Counted from the stretch's first letter, positions 46,651-61,877 are shown. The stretch: 64,000 nt of DNA from Sambucus nigra (GCA_949130495.1 OX422215.1:72865244-72929243); one strand, 5' to 3'. Program-made: numbers and translations. The notes: generated from the letters alone by a model not told the origin.

Positions 46651-46878
46651 TGTTAAATTTATGGGGTATTTATATGATATGATTAACTAGCCGTTATAGA
46701 GACGGTGATAAATGTTTTTGATATTCCAACTGTCGCGGGGGAGGACACACGCAACACAAGAAATGTTAAATATATGGGGTATTTATATGATATGATTAAC
46801 TAGCCGTTATAGAGCCGGTGAGAAATGTTTGTTGATATTCCAACTGTCGCGGGCGAGGACACACGCAACACAAGAAAT
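46651..46878. repeat. Tandem duplication, period ~113 bp
   Basis: Two copies of a unit starting TGTTAAAT(T/A)TATGGGGTATT and ending ACACACGCAACACAAGAAAT, at 46651 and 46764. The second has small insertions. Its end overlaps the start of the next, longer duplication. Confidence 0.88.
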
Positions 46879-47356
46879 GGGGCAAGTGATCGCATTATAC
46901 ACAAAGTTTTGGAGAAGTGTAGTCCCCTAGATTACATTGGAGTAATGGAGATGGTCGATTTCTGACCTTAGTATCCTTCATCAAATTGTTTTGCTCATAC
47001 TTATGTGGAAGCTCTTCTCTAAACCACATTCCCTTTTATAATTTTTTTTCCAATAAATCCATTCTTCAAGTTAAAAAGAAATCAAATGTATCCCAATATC
47101 ATAAATCTCCCCCACCCCACCCCCAACTGTCGCGGGGGAGGACACACGCAACACAAGAAATGGGGCAAGTGATCGCATTATACACAAAGTTTTGGAGAAG
47201 TGTAGTCCCCTTAGATTACATTGGAGTAATGGAGATGGTCGATTTCTAACCTTAGTTTCCTTCATCAAATTGTTTTGCTCATACTTATGTGGAAGCTCTT
47301 CTCTAAGCCACATTCCCTTTTATAAATATTTTTCCAATACATCCATTCTTCAAGTT
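46841..47356. repeat. Tandem duplication, period ~283 bp
   Basis: CAACTGTCGCGGGSGAGGAC starts at 46841 and again at 47124, and both copies continue through GCAAGTGATCGCATTATAC, TAATGGAGATGGTCGATTTC and ATCCATTCTTCAAGTT. The unit includes part of the preceding 113-bp repeat. The derived ORFs are repeat artefacts. Confidence 0.88.
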
Positions 47357-47379
47357 CCCCCCCCCCCCCCCCCCCCCCC
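47357..47379. repeat. Poly-C run (23 bases)
   Basis: Uninterrupted homopolymer immediately after the second 283-bp copy; C-rich sequence also precedes that copy at 47108-47124. The length is likely unstable and error-prone in sequencing. G-quadruplex or i-motif formation is possible in principle. Confidence 0.95.
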
Positions 47380-47453
47380 AAATTTAAACAAGGTCTTCAA
47401 TAGATAATAGTAGATTGTGGCGGACCGACAAAGATTACAAATCTTAACAATTA

Positions 47454-48345
47454 CCTCACGTTGAAATGGTGAGTGTGTCCCAATTCAAAGATCAAAGCAA
47501 GGGCAAGATTAGGACCATAAAACGAACCTAGCTACTCGAGATCGATTTGTTTTCGTTTGAGCTCAACTTTTAAGATAAACGAGCTAAAGTTGAACATACG
47601 TTTAGGCTCATTTACATTTTAAGATAAGCTTGAGCAACCTCAAACTCGACTTGGCTCAATTCCTTTCCAACCTAGCTAAAATCTTCACAAATTATCGAAT
47701 CAACTCACGTCCCATGTCCAGCTCACACCAACCAAGTAAACCTACAAGCATTTCGTTAACAACACCTCACGTTGAAATGGTGATTGTGTCCCAATTCAAA
47801 GATCAAAGCACGTTGGGCAAGATTAGGACCATAAAACGAACCAAGCTACTCGAGATCGACTTGTTTTTGTTCGAGCTCAACTTTTAAGATAAACGAGCCA
47901 AACTTGAACATACGTTCAGACTCATTTACATTTTAAGATAAGCTTGAGCAACTTCAAAACTCGACTTGGCTCAATTCCTTTACGACCTAGCTAAAATCTT
48001 CACAAATTATCGAATCAACTACGTCCCATGTCCAGCTCACACCAACCAAGTAAACCTACAAGCAATTTCCTCAGCAACACCTCACGTTGTAATGGTGATT
48101 GTGTCCCAATTCAAAGATCAAAAGCACAAGATCAGCTTGTTTTCGTTCGAGCTCGACTTTTAAGATAAACGAGCTAAACTTTTACATATGTTTAGGCTCA
48201 TTTACATTTTAAGATAAGCTTGAGCAACCTAAAACTCGACTTGGCTCAATTCCTTTACAACCTATCTAAAATCTTCACAAATTATCAAATTAACTCATGT
48301 CCCATGTCCAGCTCACACCAGCCAAGTATACCTACAAGCATTTAC
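47454..48345. repeat. Tandem repeat, period ~312 bp, about three copies
   Basis: The block CTCACGTTG(A/T)AATGGTGA, GTGTCCCAATTCAAAGATCA, TTTTAAGATAAACGAG, TTTACATTTTAAGATAAGCT, TTGGCTCAATTCCTTT and CACAAATTATC recurs from 47454, 47766 and about 48079. The last copy has internal deletions. The ORFs at 47630, 47966 and 48220 are copies of the same repeat frame and not genes. Confidence 0.9.
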
Positions 48346-49394
48346 CACCACCACGATCTTAACTTCCTTGGCGAAGATTATGGCAAATCCTTGAATTCTA
48401 CTCTCTAGAAAGCATAAGCCCCTCCAAATTCATCTTCTTTACCATTTTCCAGTCTTTGAATTTAAGCTTGAAAAATATCAATCTCGTACTTTCCTCAATC
48501 AAGGATCATCACCTGCCAAAACTTCTCTTGCATCTACAACATGGGACTTCTGGACAGCAGAAATGAGGCTATTTTAAGAGGAAAGCATTTATCCAATGAC
48601 TTTTGTGATTTGATTCGGTAAGTAAAATTACATTTGTTTTTATAGAGAAGCCAACAATGCCAATTGTGGCAAAAACTATGGAATGCAGAATTGCTTTTCT
48701 GCACTTTGTACAGACTTCCGAGACAATACATTGAAGAATTATAAAGTAGGTGGGGCATCTCAAAATCGAAGTGTGGAAGCCAAATTTTTCAAAATAAAAT
48801 TTACTGCTCAAATTAGTCGCAGGTCCTCACCAGAAAGATTTGTTGTCTTGGGGTTCCATAATTTCTTCAACTGCACGGCCGGCTCTTTCAACTCATCTCA
48901 CCAAGGCCATAACTTTTTAATAAATGATTGGCCATTCAGTAGTGCTCCACTTTTATTACCGCCACCACAGGCAAAAAGCAACTTCCTATGATATGAAGAC
49001 GGATCAATTAAAACTAGGTGATCCACCAACTTAACAACCAAATTCGTGTTATCTAAATTCATGTCACCCTAAATCACAACATAAAGGATATCATTTTTAT
49101 AAAAATAACCAGACAATATAATAGCAAAGATAAACTCAGCCCAATTATATAATAAAACTGTTCGGAAATTGTATTAATTATTCCTCTTCTTTTCTTCTCA
49201 AGTGAGGAAGAAGGGCAAACCCAGAAACTCCACAATGAAACAAACAAAATGAGATTACTACATGAGACTCGTTGAGATACAAGGACGGGTGTTATTTCAA
49301 ACCAACTAAATCCCTCAGAAGCCAGAAAGACTAAAACCAAGGACTCAAAACTAAACCAAAACGAGCGCCTTGTACAATCATCAACAGATTATCT
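48346..49394. other. Spacer between the tandem repeats and the GapC stop codon
   Basis: The right part (about 49050-49394) must contain the GapC 3' untranslated region on the minus strand. The left part shows no RNA gene or transposon I recognise. The plus-strand ORF at 48683-48991 (102 codons) and the minus-strand ORFs here have no known motif. Confidence 0.5.
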
Positions 49395-52540
<3,146 letters not shown>

Positions 52541-52632
52541 GGTTTTAGAGAGAGAGAGAAATTGGAGGTTTTATTGAATAGTTTGAGACAGAAATGAGAG
52601 TAGATGAGAGAGTGGTGGTGATTAGGGCTCGC

Positions 52633-52640
52633 TTTTAAAG
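52633..52640 (-). promoter_or_regulatory. Possible TATA-like element of GapC
   Basis: On the minus strand CTTTAAAAGC lies about 95 bp upstream of the ATG, followed by a CT-rich leader (TTCTCTCTCTCT) typical of plant 5' untranslated regions. It is a weak match and the true start site is unknown. Confidence 0.3.
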
Positions 52641-53662
52641 GGGTGCGGTTTTAGTTGTTTGAAAGCGGTGGGTGAGGTTGGTCACGTGTGTGGTTTACAT
52701 GTTATCTTGGGGAAAAAGAAAGACCTTGTAACCGTTGGAATATGACTGTAATAATGTAAATACTTTTTCAAATCTGTGTGAGCCGCTGATTTACATCTCA
52801 CTTTCCATAAATCATATTTTTAAGCTCAATTTTCAATATCACCAAAAAAATTATTTTCACTTCAACTAGTTTTTTACAATAAAATTATGTGTACTCTTAT
52901 TATGTACCTCTATTCATACCCTCTCATTTAAATGTCTATACCTTATTATTATAAATCCTATCAGAACAGAGTCCAACTTGTTATTGTCATATCTTATTAT
53001 AGGGTATAAAATGGGGGTCCGTATAGTGTTATTCATTTTTTATATTAATTGTTTTTCTAAATAAAATAAAAAGAAAAATAATAACTTGTGTTATCAGTGT
53101 ACATGTTTTGAGCCTCAAAATAGTAAGTTTTAAAGCTCCACATGAGTGTTTGTGCTCTATTAATTGTATGTCGGAACTTTGTCCCTACTATTTTTTTGTT
53201 CTAAGTATGTGTCCTTAAAGCACATGTTATCAAGACCCAAATAAAAATATCTCATCCCCCCGATTTTGTGTCAACTAAGGGTGTGCATTTTTCAAAACTT
53301 TTATTTTTTCGAAATTCGATTTTTCAATATTGAAATAATATTTTTCATTGTTAAATTTTGATTTTTGATATTTACAAAAAAAAAATATCGGATCAAAATC
53401 GAAATATGATTTGTTTTTCCAATTTCTCTGATTCTATCGAAGTCACGTCGATCCGATTTTTCTCAAATTTTTCTGATTTATTCCAAAATTTTACTTTTAT
53501 GGTTTTTTTAATGGAGCATATACCCCATAATCCCTAAAAAAAACTAATATACGTTTAGTCCAAGCCTTTTTATTTTGTTCCAAAAAATACCTCACCACCT
53601 AAAACACTTAAAAAAAGGATAAACACATACCCATTTACCCACTTCCCTCCGCCTCCACCCCC
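52641..53662. other. GapC upstream region and AT-rich spacer
   Basis: About 1 kb of AT-rich DNA. The part next to GapC presumably holds its promoter. From about 53280 to 53480 there are runs rich in TTTTTCGAAATTCGATTTT-like words. No ORF of note, RNA gene or TE terminus was recognised before the old LTR starts at 53663. Confidence 0.5.
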
Positions 53663-54203
53663 TGTGACACCACGTCTAATTAAATACCCGGCGATCACTC
53701 CTTTATTAAATTAAATCAAGGTGAACAGTTGGTTCATTCTTAGCATCACTGTCGAAAAATAACTTTTCCAATTTAAACACTCTAATTAATTAAGCTAAGT
53801 GTCAAAACCATTTTTTGACATTACTTTCCAAATTTTATTTTATAAACCAAGATTTAAATCTTCACAATAATTCCATATTAAAGAATCACACCACAATTAT
53901 CTTGGAACATATAATCCAAATAAATTAAACATTCAACAACTAAATCCCAATTTTAAAACTTAAAATAAAACATCCAGACATTAATAAATCCCAAAGTGGC
54001 AATACTAGAAATAACTGAATCACAATGTCCAAATAAACAACTGAATAATGAAAAGGGGGACACATGCCCCACTAAATGAATGTGCTAGGAGTGAAATCAA
54101 ATAAATGAGGTCGTCTAAACAAGAGGGCTGCAACTCCCACCTAAGCTGCAGCATGTTCCTTCCAAAGGCTCCTATGCAAGACGCCCTTGTGGCTGGGCAC
54201 CTG
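53663..54203 (-). repeat. Old gypsy-family LTR fragment, split by the younger element
   Basis: It begins TGTGACACCACGTCTAATTA and aligns with the first ~520 bp of the LTR at 54204: shared words include AATTAAATACC(C/G)GG, ACTCCTTTATTAAATTAA, AGCATCACTGTCGAAAA and, at its right end, CTTGTGG(C/A)TGGGCACCT. It is clearly more diverged than the two LTRs of the young element are from each other. The young LTR begins inside it at 54204; the rest of the old LTR should continue beyond the young element, outside the window. Orientation is the same as that of the young element. Confidence 0.78.
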
Positions 54204-57200
54204 TGTGACACCCCGACTAATTAAATACCGGGTAGCTACTCCTTTATTAAATTAATTCAAAATGCCAAGTTGGTCCAGTTAATAGCATCACTGTCGAAAA
54301 CATTTTATTATTACTAACCACCTAGTATTTAAAAAGTAAGTTGCCAAATTTTAATTAAAGTCTGATTAACATGCAACAAGTGTAATGAAGAATAATAACA
54401 CTATTCACCATACTGAAGTAAATAGAATAACCATCACATAATGTAAATAAAGTCTGGAGGAAAACTCCTCACTACAAATCCCACAACTGAAATAAGTAAC
54501 GAAATACTGAATACTGAATCAATACATGCCAAAGTCTGAAAAAAATTGAAATGGAAAGATGTCTCTAATCGAAATGGGCAACATGCCCTACAACTGATAA
54601 ATACTGAATCAGGAATCCAAATGAAAGAAGCGTCTATAAGCAAATCCCTGTATCTTCCACAAACAGCTACAGCTCGCCACCTGAATGAGTATCCTATGCA
54701 TGGAGTCCTTGTGGATGGGCACCTAAAATGGTTTTACAAAAATAGATTTGAAAGCAAATGGGTCAGAACCCGAATGTGGAGATATTTTAAAAACCTGCAA
54801 GTGCTTTAAAAACATTTAAAACATTAAATGCAAAGTACATTTTAGGACGTGCACTCACATGAAATTCTCACCTCTCGTCTAACTGTGCACTCCTAACGTA
54901 AGTACCCATCTAAAATGACACAACCACTAGCTAAGTGACATCATATCTAGCTAGACTGCCATAGGTTCTACCCTTATTACTCGGTTCCCATTAACATTAT
55001 AACGATCTCAATTAAATAGGGCTCAACGTAACTTCAGATTCTCATACAAAAGTAATACAACTCGTTATAGATTATCCCTCTATGTTATTCCATAGTTACA
55101 CACAATACCATATGAAAGTTCCAGTTTATTAAGCGTATATTTTCCACGACATAAATATACAATATAAGCACCCCGAGACTAGGCTGCGGTGCACACATAC
55201 TCTGCTATCCATCCCGGTACATCACGTACATAAGGATCACATATTCCGAATCTCTCAGGAATAGTTCACAGATAACAACATCACAAATAATGGAGGCGAA
55301 CACAGTCACATCACATGGGTCACGCACATACCTACCTACGTTCCCACGATCAGCGGACTTATTAACATCCCAATAAGTCTTTCTCTGACCTATGTTCATC
55401 AAGGTAACCAGTCTAAATCCGGGCAACACAAGGATTAGAGGGCCCTAAGCGAACGCAAACCTCCCGTGATAGCAAGTATGGTAGGTATGTCATACACACA
55501 GTTCATATACCAATACTAAGTAAGCACACATCTTAGTAATCCCGTAGTTTAATTGTAGTACATATCGCATTCTCGTACCAACTTAATATATACACAAATT
55601 ATGTAATCCCGGTCCATATTTATACGCGCCATAATTTATTCTTACGTCGTAGTAGGCACTCACGTCTCGACTCAAATGTCTATATGATTTGATCCACACT
55701 TGTATAATCTACTCTTCATTATAACCCAAATGTCCCAAGTATACTAATACACCATCAAAGGAATGTTATCTCTATCCTCGAACAAGTTTACGGGACTCCC
55801 AAAATCAAAACAGGCCAAAAAGGCCTAAACTGCCAGCTCGTTAGAAGTCTCGTTCGAACGAGGCTGTTCGAACGAGATTCAGTTCGTTCGAACGAACTGT
55901 ACCTTCTAACGACATCTCGTTCGAACGAAGGTATCGAACGAACTCGTTCGAACGAAGGTATCGAACGAAATCTCCCCTCGTTAGAAGCGACTGGTCAACT
56001 CGTTAGAAGCTCATTCGAACGAGCTCGTTCGAACGACCTGGAGAGGTCTTCTAACGAATGACCAGTTTCGAACCCAGATTTCCCTAGTTTCGTTTTTCAC
56101 CAATTTTAACACCTCAAGTCTCAACCAAAATTCGTCCAATCAATGTTTTAAGGTCTCCAATCATCCTAAAACATACTAAGGTCATATACTAACATCTTTT
56201 AAGGAATTAATACATCCTAAACCTCATTAAATCACAAGTTTCTACACTTTTACCCAATTTTTCAAGAACATGAACCCTAAAATTTTTAGATCCTTAATTT
56301 GTCCAATTAAATCCGTTTTTGTGACTTACAAGATATATCAACATCAGATTAGTCCTCTAACTATGATTCTACATGCAATCCTTTCATCAAAAATTAGTAT
56401 TCTACTTACAAACTCATGGGTTTTTCATTATCTTCCAAGAACAAACATAAATTTGAATTATCTAACATGGAAGGAACATTCTCTGAAAGTAAATGGAATT
56501 AAATCACTTGCCTCTAGTGTCTCTGAATTTGGTGTTGATTTGATGAAGCTTTTCTGCAGAATTCCCTATCTCTCTCTCTACAAGCCTTTTTCTCCAAAGG
56601 TGGCTATGGTGGCTAGGGTTTTCTTTGGGAAAGTTGGAAACCTAATTTGATAACCTCCGTAGCTTATTGGGTCATTAAGGGTTGGTTAGTGGGTTTAGTG
56701 GGTCTATTCCCAATCAGATAAAGACTCCTAATTTTCGTCATTTTTAATTCCTCAAAATACAAAATTACCAAAATACCCTTTATGTTGCCGGTATGGCCTA
56801 AAAATACCCCGGGACCCAAATTAAACCCCCGGCTAGTGTTTTCTGACTATCTCGACCCTTCCGGACGCGTTGGCGCACTCAAAACGACCATACGGTTAAT
56901 AGAATTTAAATTCACTATTATAAATAAAATAATTATATCCTGACGCGACTGTCACACGCGTCCCAATAAAATGACCAAATTGCCGTATATCAATCTCACG
57001 ACAGTCCCAATAAAATGACCAAATTGTCGTATATCAATCTCATGACAAATTTCATAATTCAATATTCATATAACACCATATATACTCAATATAGTCAAAT
57101 ACCAACTCACATCTCGCTAGTATTTTATCCGGATTAATTTCTAATTTTCTCATTTAAATAATTAATCCCAAAAATAAATATAGCCAAAAATACGGGGTAT

Positions 57201-57204
57201 TACA
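54204..57204 (-). repeat. Gypsy 3' LTR (3001 bp)
   Basis: In element orientation it starts TGTAATACCCCGTATTTTT and ends CGGGGTGTCACA; the right-hand copy at 61892 begins identically (plus-strand TGTGACACCCCGACTAATTA). Offset between copies is 7688 bp up to about 56020, then 7674 after a 14-bp deletion in the right copy. The 126-codon plus-strand ORF at 56270-56650 lies wholly inside this LTR and has no recognisable motif. Confidence 0.95.
55840..56065. repeat. TTCGAA palindrome cluster in gypsy LTR
   Basis: Seven TTCGAA centres lie within about 225 bp, mostly in TCGTTCGAACGA context, including a perfect 20-bp palindrome CAGTTCGTTCGAACGAACTG at 55880-55899. They are interspersed with CTCGTTAGAAG and its inverse CTTCTAACGA, so the whole segment can fold on itself. 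Confidence 0.93.
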
Positions 57205-57218
57205 TACTTCCCCCCTAA
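57205..57218 (-). other. Gypsy polypurine tract
   Basis: TTAGGGGGGAAGTA on the minus strand directly precedes the 3' LTR (TGTAATACC), the expected plus-strand primer site. Confidence 0.88.
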
Positions 57219-57246
57219 TAACTGAATTTCGTCCCGAAATTCGGAA

Positions 57247-58429
57247 CTAGAAAGTACCTGATAAGAACAACTCTGGATAACGTTCGCGCATCTCATCCTC
57301 GCGCTCCCATGTGGACTCCTCGACATTATGATGTCGCCACTGAACACGCACTAACGGAACTATCTTGGACCGCAGTTTCCGCTCACTTCGGTCTAGAATA
57401 GCTATCGACCCCTCCTCGTAGGAGCTATCCGGCTGGAGATCGATGTCCTCCACAGCGATGTGAGAATGAGCCAAATTATCTCTAAGGTATTTCCTTAGCG
57501 AGGAAATATGAAACACATCGTGAATCCGATGCAATTGCTCCGGTAACCCAAGTTTGTACGCAACCGGTCCTATCCGCTCAATAATAGGAAATGGTCCCAC
57601 ATACCTTGGTGCCAACTTCCCCTTCTTCCCAAAACGCATAATCCCCTTCATAGGAGACACTCTGAGCAAAACCTGGTCCCCCACTTGGAACTCCCTAAAA
57701 AACCTCTTCGCATCAGCATAACTCTTCTGTCGGTCTTGAGCTACCCGAATGCGACTCCGAATCAACTCAATCCTTGCCGAAGTATCCTGAATCACTTCCG
57801 GCCCAAGTAGTTTGTTGTCCCCCACCTCTAACCAATATGCTGGGGAACGACAAGGCCTACCGTACAATGCCTCAAACGGAGCCATGCCAATAGTGAACTG
57901 GTAGGAGTTATTATAAGCAAACTCTACCAGTGGAAGGTATTGCTCCCATCCACCTCCAAAGTCAATAATGCACATGCGTAGCATGTCCTCCAACATCTGA
58001 TTTGTGCGCTCTGTCTGCCCATCGGTCTGCGGATGATAAGCCGTACTCAACCGCAATTCCGTGCGATGGCCTCCTGGAAACTCTCCCAAAATCGCGAAAC
58101 AAATATCTTGTCTCTGTCAGACACGATATTTGGGGGCACACCGTGAAGTCTCACAATCTCTGAAATGAAGAGCTGGGCATACTGTCCCGTAGTGTAGTCA
58201 GTCCTTACGGTTAAAAGTGAGCGACTTTGGACAACCTGTCCACAATTACCCAAACGGAGTCGTGACCCCTCTGCGACGTAGGCAACCCCGTGATGAAGTC
58301 CATGGATATGCTCTCCCACATCCACACCGGGACCTCCAATAGCTGTAGTAGTCCTGCCGGTCTCTGATGATCCACTTTTACAAGCTGATAAGTGGCTCAT
58401 TTCGAAACAAACTCAGCAATATCTCTCTT
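57247..58429 (-). pseudogene. Gypsy integrase with chromodomain-like tail (frameshifted)
   Basis: This is the downstream end of pol. From about 58089 to 57247 one frame is open and contains the integrase AYHPQTDGQTERTNQ segment with the catalytic Glu, HRIHDVFHISSLRKYL, and a tail VRVQWRHHNVEESTWE resembling a chromodomain, ending YPELFLSGTF. Upstream the frame changes twice: VSDRDKIFVSRFW (second catalytic Asp) is in the frame of 58047-58400 only up to about VRTDYTTGQ, and the first Asp segment (about 58270-58330) is in yet another frame. The zinc-binding part near 58400-58430 has a stop in place of a Cys. The integrase cannot be made as one protein from this copy. Confidence 0.88.
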
Positions 58430-58919
58430 CATACCGCTCCACCAATACTGCTAGTAATCGAACTATCTGCTCCTGACAGAACGAGTCATTAGCCTGTGCC
58501 CGTACTGCCTTCGTGACAATCTGCGGTGTAACGGTCATCACAGACATGAAAGATCGGGCCACTGCATCCTGGTGTCCCAATTCCTTCCACTTTGCCTTCC
58601 ACACTTCTGCCACCTCATCTGCTGGCCTACGGCTCAACGCGTCTGCTACCACGTTAGCCTTACCTGGGTGATACTGGATATCGAACTGGTAGTCTTTCAC
58701 AAACTCAAGCCACCTACGCTGCCGCATATTCAACTCTTTCTGCGTGAACAGGTATTGTAGGGACTTGTGGTCCGTGAACAGTTGGAACTTCTCCCCCAAG
58801 AGATAGTGCCTCCAAATCCGTAGGGCAAATACCACTGCCGCCAACTCCAAATCATGCGTGGGGTAATTCTTCTCGTGAGGCTTAAGCTTACGGGAAGCAT
58901 AAGCTATGGCCTGTCTCTC
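58413..58919 (-). pseudogene. Gypsy RNase H region and truncated integrase N-terminus
   Basis: In the same frame as RT but after a TAG at 58920-58922. It reads [50 protein letters not shown] and [12 protein letters not shown], the usual RNase H end of gypsy pol. After the RR linker, the text jumps from EQIVRLLA almost directly to a segment that in another frame reads [16 protein letters not shown]. This suggests a deletion of most of the RNase H-integrase linker (inference from usual family length). Confidence 0.85.
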
Positions 58920-59417
58920 CTACTGTAATACACCTCCAAGCCCTTGCAAAAACGCATCGGTGTAAACCAAATACTCAACTCTCTGTCTCGGTAATGCTAA
59001 CACAGGTGCTGAGGTCAATTTATCCTTCAATTCATCGAATGTCAACTGACAGGCATCACTCCAGATGAATGGCACACCCTTACGAGTCAGATGTGTCAAA
59101 GGGCCTGCTATCTTCGAAAAACCTCGAATAAACCTCCTGTAGTATCCTGCTAGGCCCAAGAAACTACGAATCTCAGTCGGTGTCGTGGGCTGTCCCCACT
59201 CCCTCACCGCGAATACTTTCCCCGGATCAACAGATATCCCCCAGTCGAAAATAATGTGCCCCAAAAACTTGACCTCCTTCAGCCAAAACCCGCATTTCTC
59301 ATATTTTGCATACAGCTCGTTCTGACGCAGCGTCTGCAAAACCTGCCTCAAATTCGCGGCGTGCTCCTCCTCTGTCTGGGAGTAAACCAGAATATCATCA
59401 ATGAAGATAATGACAAA
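58920..59417 (-). pseudogene. Gypsy reverse transcriptase, C-terminal part
   Basis: Continues the RT frame after the TAG at 59418-59420. It holds the polymerase active site FIDDILVYS (Asp-Asp codons at 59399-59394), then [26 protein letters not shown] and a connection domain, ending at TAG 58920-58922 (VLQ then stop). Apart from the bounding stops, the frame is open. Confidence 0.88.
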
Positions 59418-60374
59418 CTAATCTAGGAAATCCCTGAACACTCTGTTCATCAAGTCCATAAACACTGCTGGAGCATTGGTCAAACCAAAAGGCATAACCC
59501 GAAACTCGTAAGAACCATATCTCGACAAGAACGCAGTCTTCGAGACATCCTCCTCCCTGATACGCAACTGATGGTATCCCGATCTCAAATCAATCTTTGA
59601 GAAGAAAGAAGCTCCTCTCAACTGGTCGAATAAGTCATCGATTCGAGGTAACGGATACGTATTCCGTATCGTGACCTTATTCAACTCTCGGTAGTCCACA
59701 CACAATCTCAGTGAACCGTCCCTCTTCTTCACAAACAAGACTGGAGCGCCCCAAGGTGAGGTACTCCTGCGAATAAAGCCCTGACCTAACAGCTGCTCTA
59801 TCTGATCTCGTAGCTCTCGCATCTCTGCCGGAGCCATACGGTACGGTGCGCGTGCTATAGGCCTCGTATCTGGCAATAGTTCTATAACAAAATCTATCTC
59901 TCGATTGGGGGGTAGGCCTGGTATCTCCTGAAACACATCCGAATACTCCCTGACAACCGGGATCGAATCTAAAGGAATCACAACCTCCTTATAGGTATCC
60001 TCCTCTATGTAATACAGATGAGCGGTCGATCCTCCCTCTGGGCGAGGCATCGCATCTACGAACATCTCTTGCCCCGGAATGGCAAAAACAATGCTCCCGC
60101 TGAAGCAATCAATCATGGCCCTATAAGCTACGAGCCAATCCATACCGATAATCACATCGTGAACATGCATATCTAATACCAACATGTCTGCAGGTAATAC
60201 CAAACCACCAATCTCTACCCCCACTCCCCGGCACATAAAGAATATAAGTGACCCACTCCCCAATGGTGAGTCGACACACGTCACTGTGCTCTCTGCCGTA
60301 GCTAACAACCCTAAGGCTTTCGCGAAATGTGTAGCTATAAAACAATGTGTAGCCCCAGTATCAAATAATACCGA
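59418..60374 (-). pseudogene. Gypsy aspartic protease and N-terminal reverse transcriptase
   Basis: The protease signature [11 protein letters not shown] lies at about 60374-60339 (Asp-Thr-Gly-Ala codons 60362-60351), in this frame but upstream of the first ATG at 60308. A one-base deletion near 60375 separates it from gag. RT follows: [75 protein letters not shown] and [18 protein letters not shown]. The frame ends at TAG 59418-59420, just before the FIDDIL active site. A Lys codon at this position is the likely ancestral state (LDKF in relatives). Confidence 0.88.
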
Positions 60375-61708
60375 CCCATAGTGCCATGGATAGGAAACGT
60401 ACCTTCAATCGCGGGCGGTGCCTGTGGAACTGCTGCCTGGTGGATGTTATAAACACGTCCATACTGTAGCTACCCCTGCTGAGCTGGGACTGCTGGAATG
60501 GGTGGCAATTCTGCCATCTGTGGTGGTGCGGGGAGAGCGGCGGGAAACATAGGCCTCTGCGGCTCCTGGCGAGCACCCTGCTGCTGCTGCTGTGGGGCCC
60601 TGTTCCTATCAGTACAATCCTGTCGTTTATGGCCAGTCTTGCCACAAACAAAACACTTCCCTGGGAAGTTCCCTCCTCTCTGCCCCTGCGGTCCCCGGCC
60701 CTGGTGGCCGTTGCCGTTCCTCCCTTGGCCCTGCTGGCCCTGCTGAAACTGCTGCCCATTCTGCCCCTGTTGGCCCTGATGGCCGTTTGGACCCTGATGG
60801 CCCTGACGGAAACCTCCCTGTCCGTGCCTGTAATTCCCTGATCTGAACCTCTTCTGATCCCCCTGCTGAGAACCCTGCTCACCCTGTCTCTGCCCCTGAA
60901 CAGATTATGACCCACCGACACCATGTCCTCCTGTCCTGCCCTGATGGCTAGACTCTCCCGACCTCTTGCCCTCAGCCATATGAAAGCGGTGGTCCTGGAA
61001 ATGTAACAAAGCAGCGTTAACCACATCAGAATACGTGGCTAACGAAAGGTTCCCTAACAGATGCTGACGGATCCTCCATGTTAACCCGTCGGTGAATTTC
61101 TCAATCTTCTTCTTCTCTGTTGGTATCTCATCCGGAACGATATTCAACAGATTTGTGAACTCGGCCTCATACTCGGCCACGGTCTTACCCTCCTGCTTCA
61201 GATTCATCAGTTTCCTCCTCATTTCCGTATGAACAACGGACGGAAAGTACTTGCGGTCAAACCGCACCCAGAAGTCCTGAATAGTGAGAGTATCCCTCTC
61301 CTCCACGGTGGTAATAGACTCCCGCCACTGCAGTGCAGATCCAACTAGCTTGAAAGTAGCTAGCACCTGCTTCTGAACGTCCGTGCACTCATACATCCTC
61401 AAGTGCCTCTGCATATCCTTCTTCCACTGGCTCGAGACTACCACATCTGAGCTACCTGCAAACTCTGGCGGATGCGCTTTCTTAAAAGCGTCACGTACAC
61501 GCTCCCAAGTAGACAGAAATGCATTTGCCTGTACTGGCGCGGCAACCGGCGCCTGAGGTGGTGCCTGCTGAGCTACGGCAATTGCGGCATTTACCGCTTG
61601 GGCTACAATAGCTGCAACCTCAGCGGCGTTCATCATGCCCTGAACTGGAGCGGGCTGGGGTTCGGGCGTTGCATCCCTGGGAACTCGTCGTGCACGTCGT
61701 GGAGGCAT
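60375..61708 (-). pseudogene. Gypsy gag with zinc knuckle (two in-frame stops)
   Basis: ATG at 61708 opens a gag frame MPPRRARRVPRDATPEPQP, with an Ala/Pro/Gln-rich start and a retrotransposon gag core (FAGSSDVVVSSQWKKDMQRH, YFPSVVHTEMRRKLMNLKQ, YEAEFTNLLNIVPDEIP). It meets TAA at 60905-60907 after GVGGS. The same frame then continues through a Gln/Gly-rich linker to the zinc knuckle CFVCGKTGHKRQDC (CX2CX4HX4C) at about 60665-60624, and meets TAG at 60470-60472. Both stops could be C-to-T changes of Gln codons. The frame breaks before the protease. This copy cannot make full gag. Confidence 0.88.
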
Positions 61709-61877
61709 CTGAAATAAGAATGAAGTTTATAAGTTCGCAGTTATAAACTTAAAATAGCTGAAGAACGTAGCATACACAAAAAGAGTACAACAGTCCTAAA
61801 ATATAGGGCTCTATATCAAAGAAAACTTAGCGGAAACATAATAGCCGTACAGATCCTAAAGGACACTAGAACCTGAT

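Noticed and set aside
56270..56650. 126-codon plus-strand ORF inside the gypsy LTR
   Set aside because: It lies wholly in the LTR, antisense to the element, with no recognisable domain. The corresponding part of the other LTR is only partly in the window.
60498..60846. Plus-strand ORFs opposite the gypsy gag linker
   Set aside because: They are antisense shadows of the Gln/Gly-rich gag linker and zinc knuckle on the minus strand.
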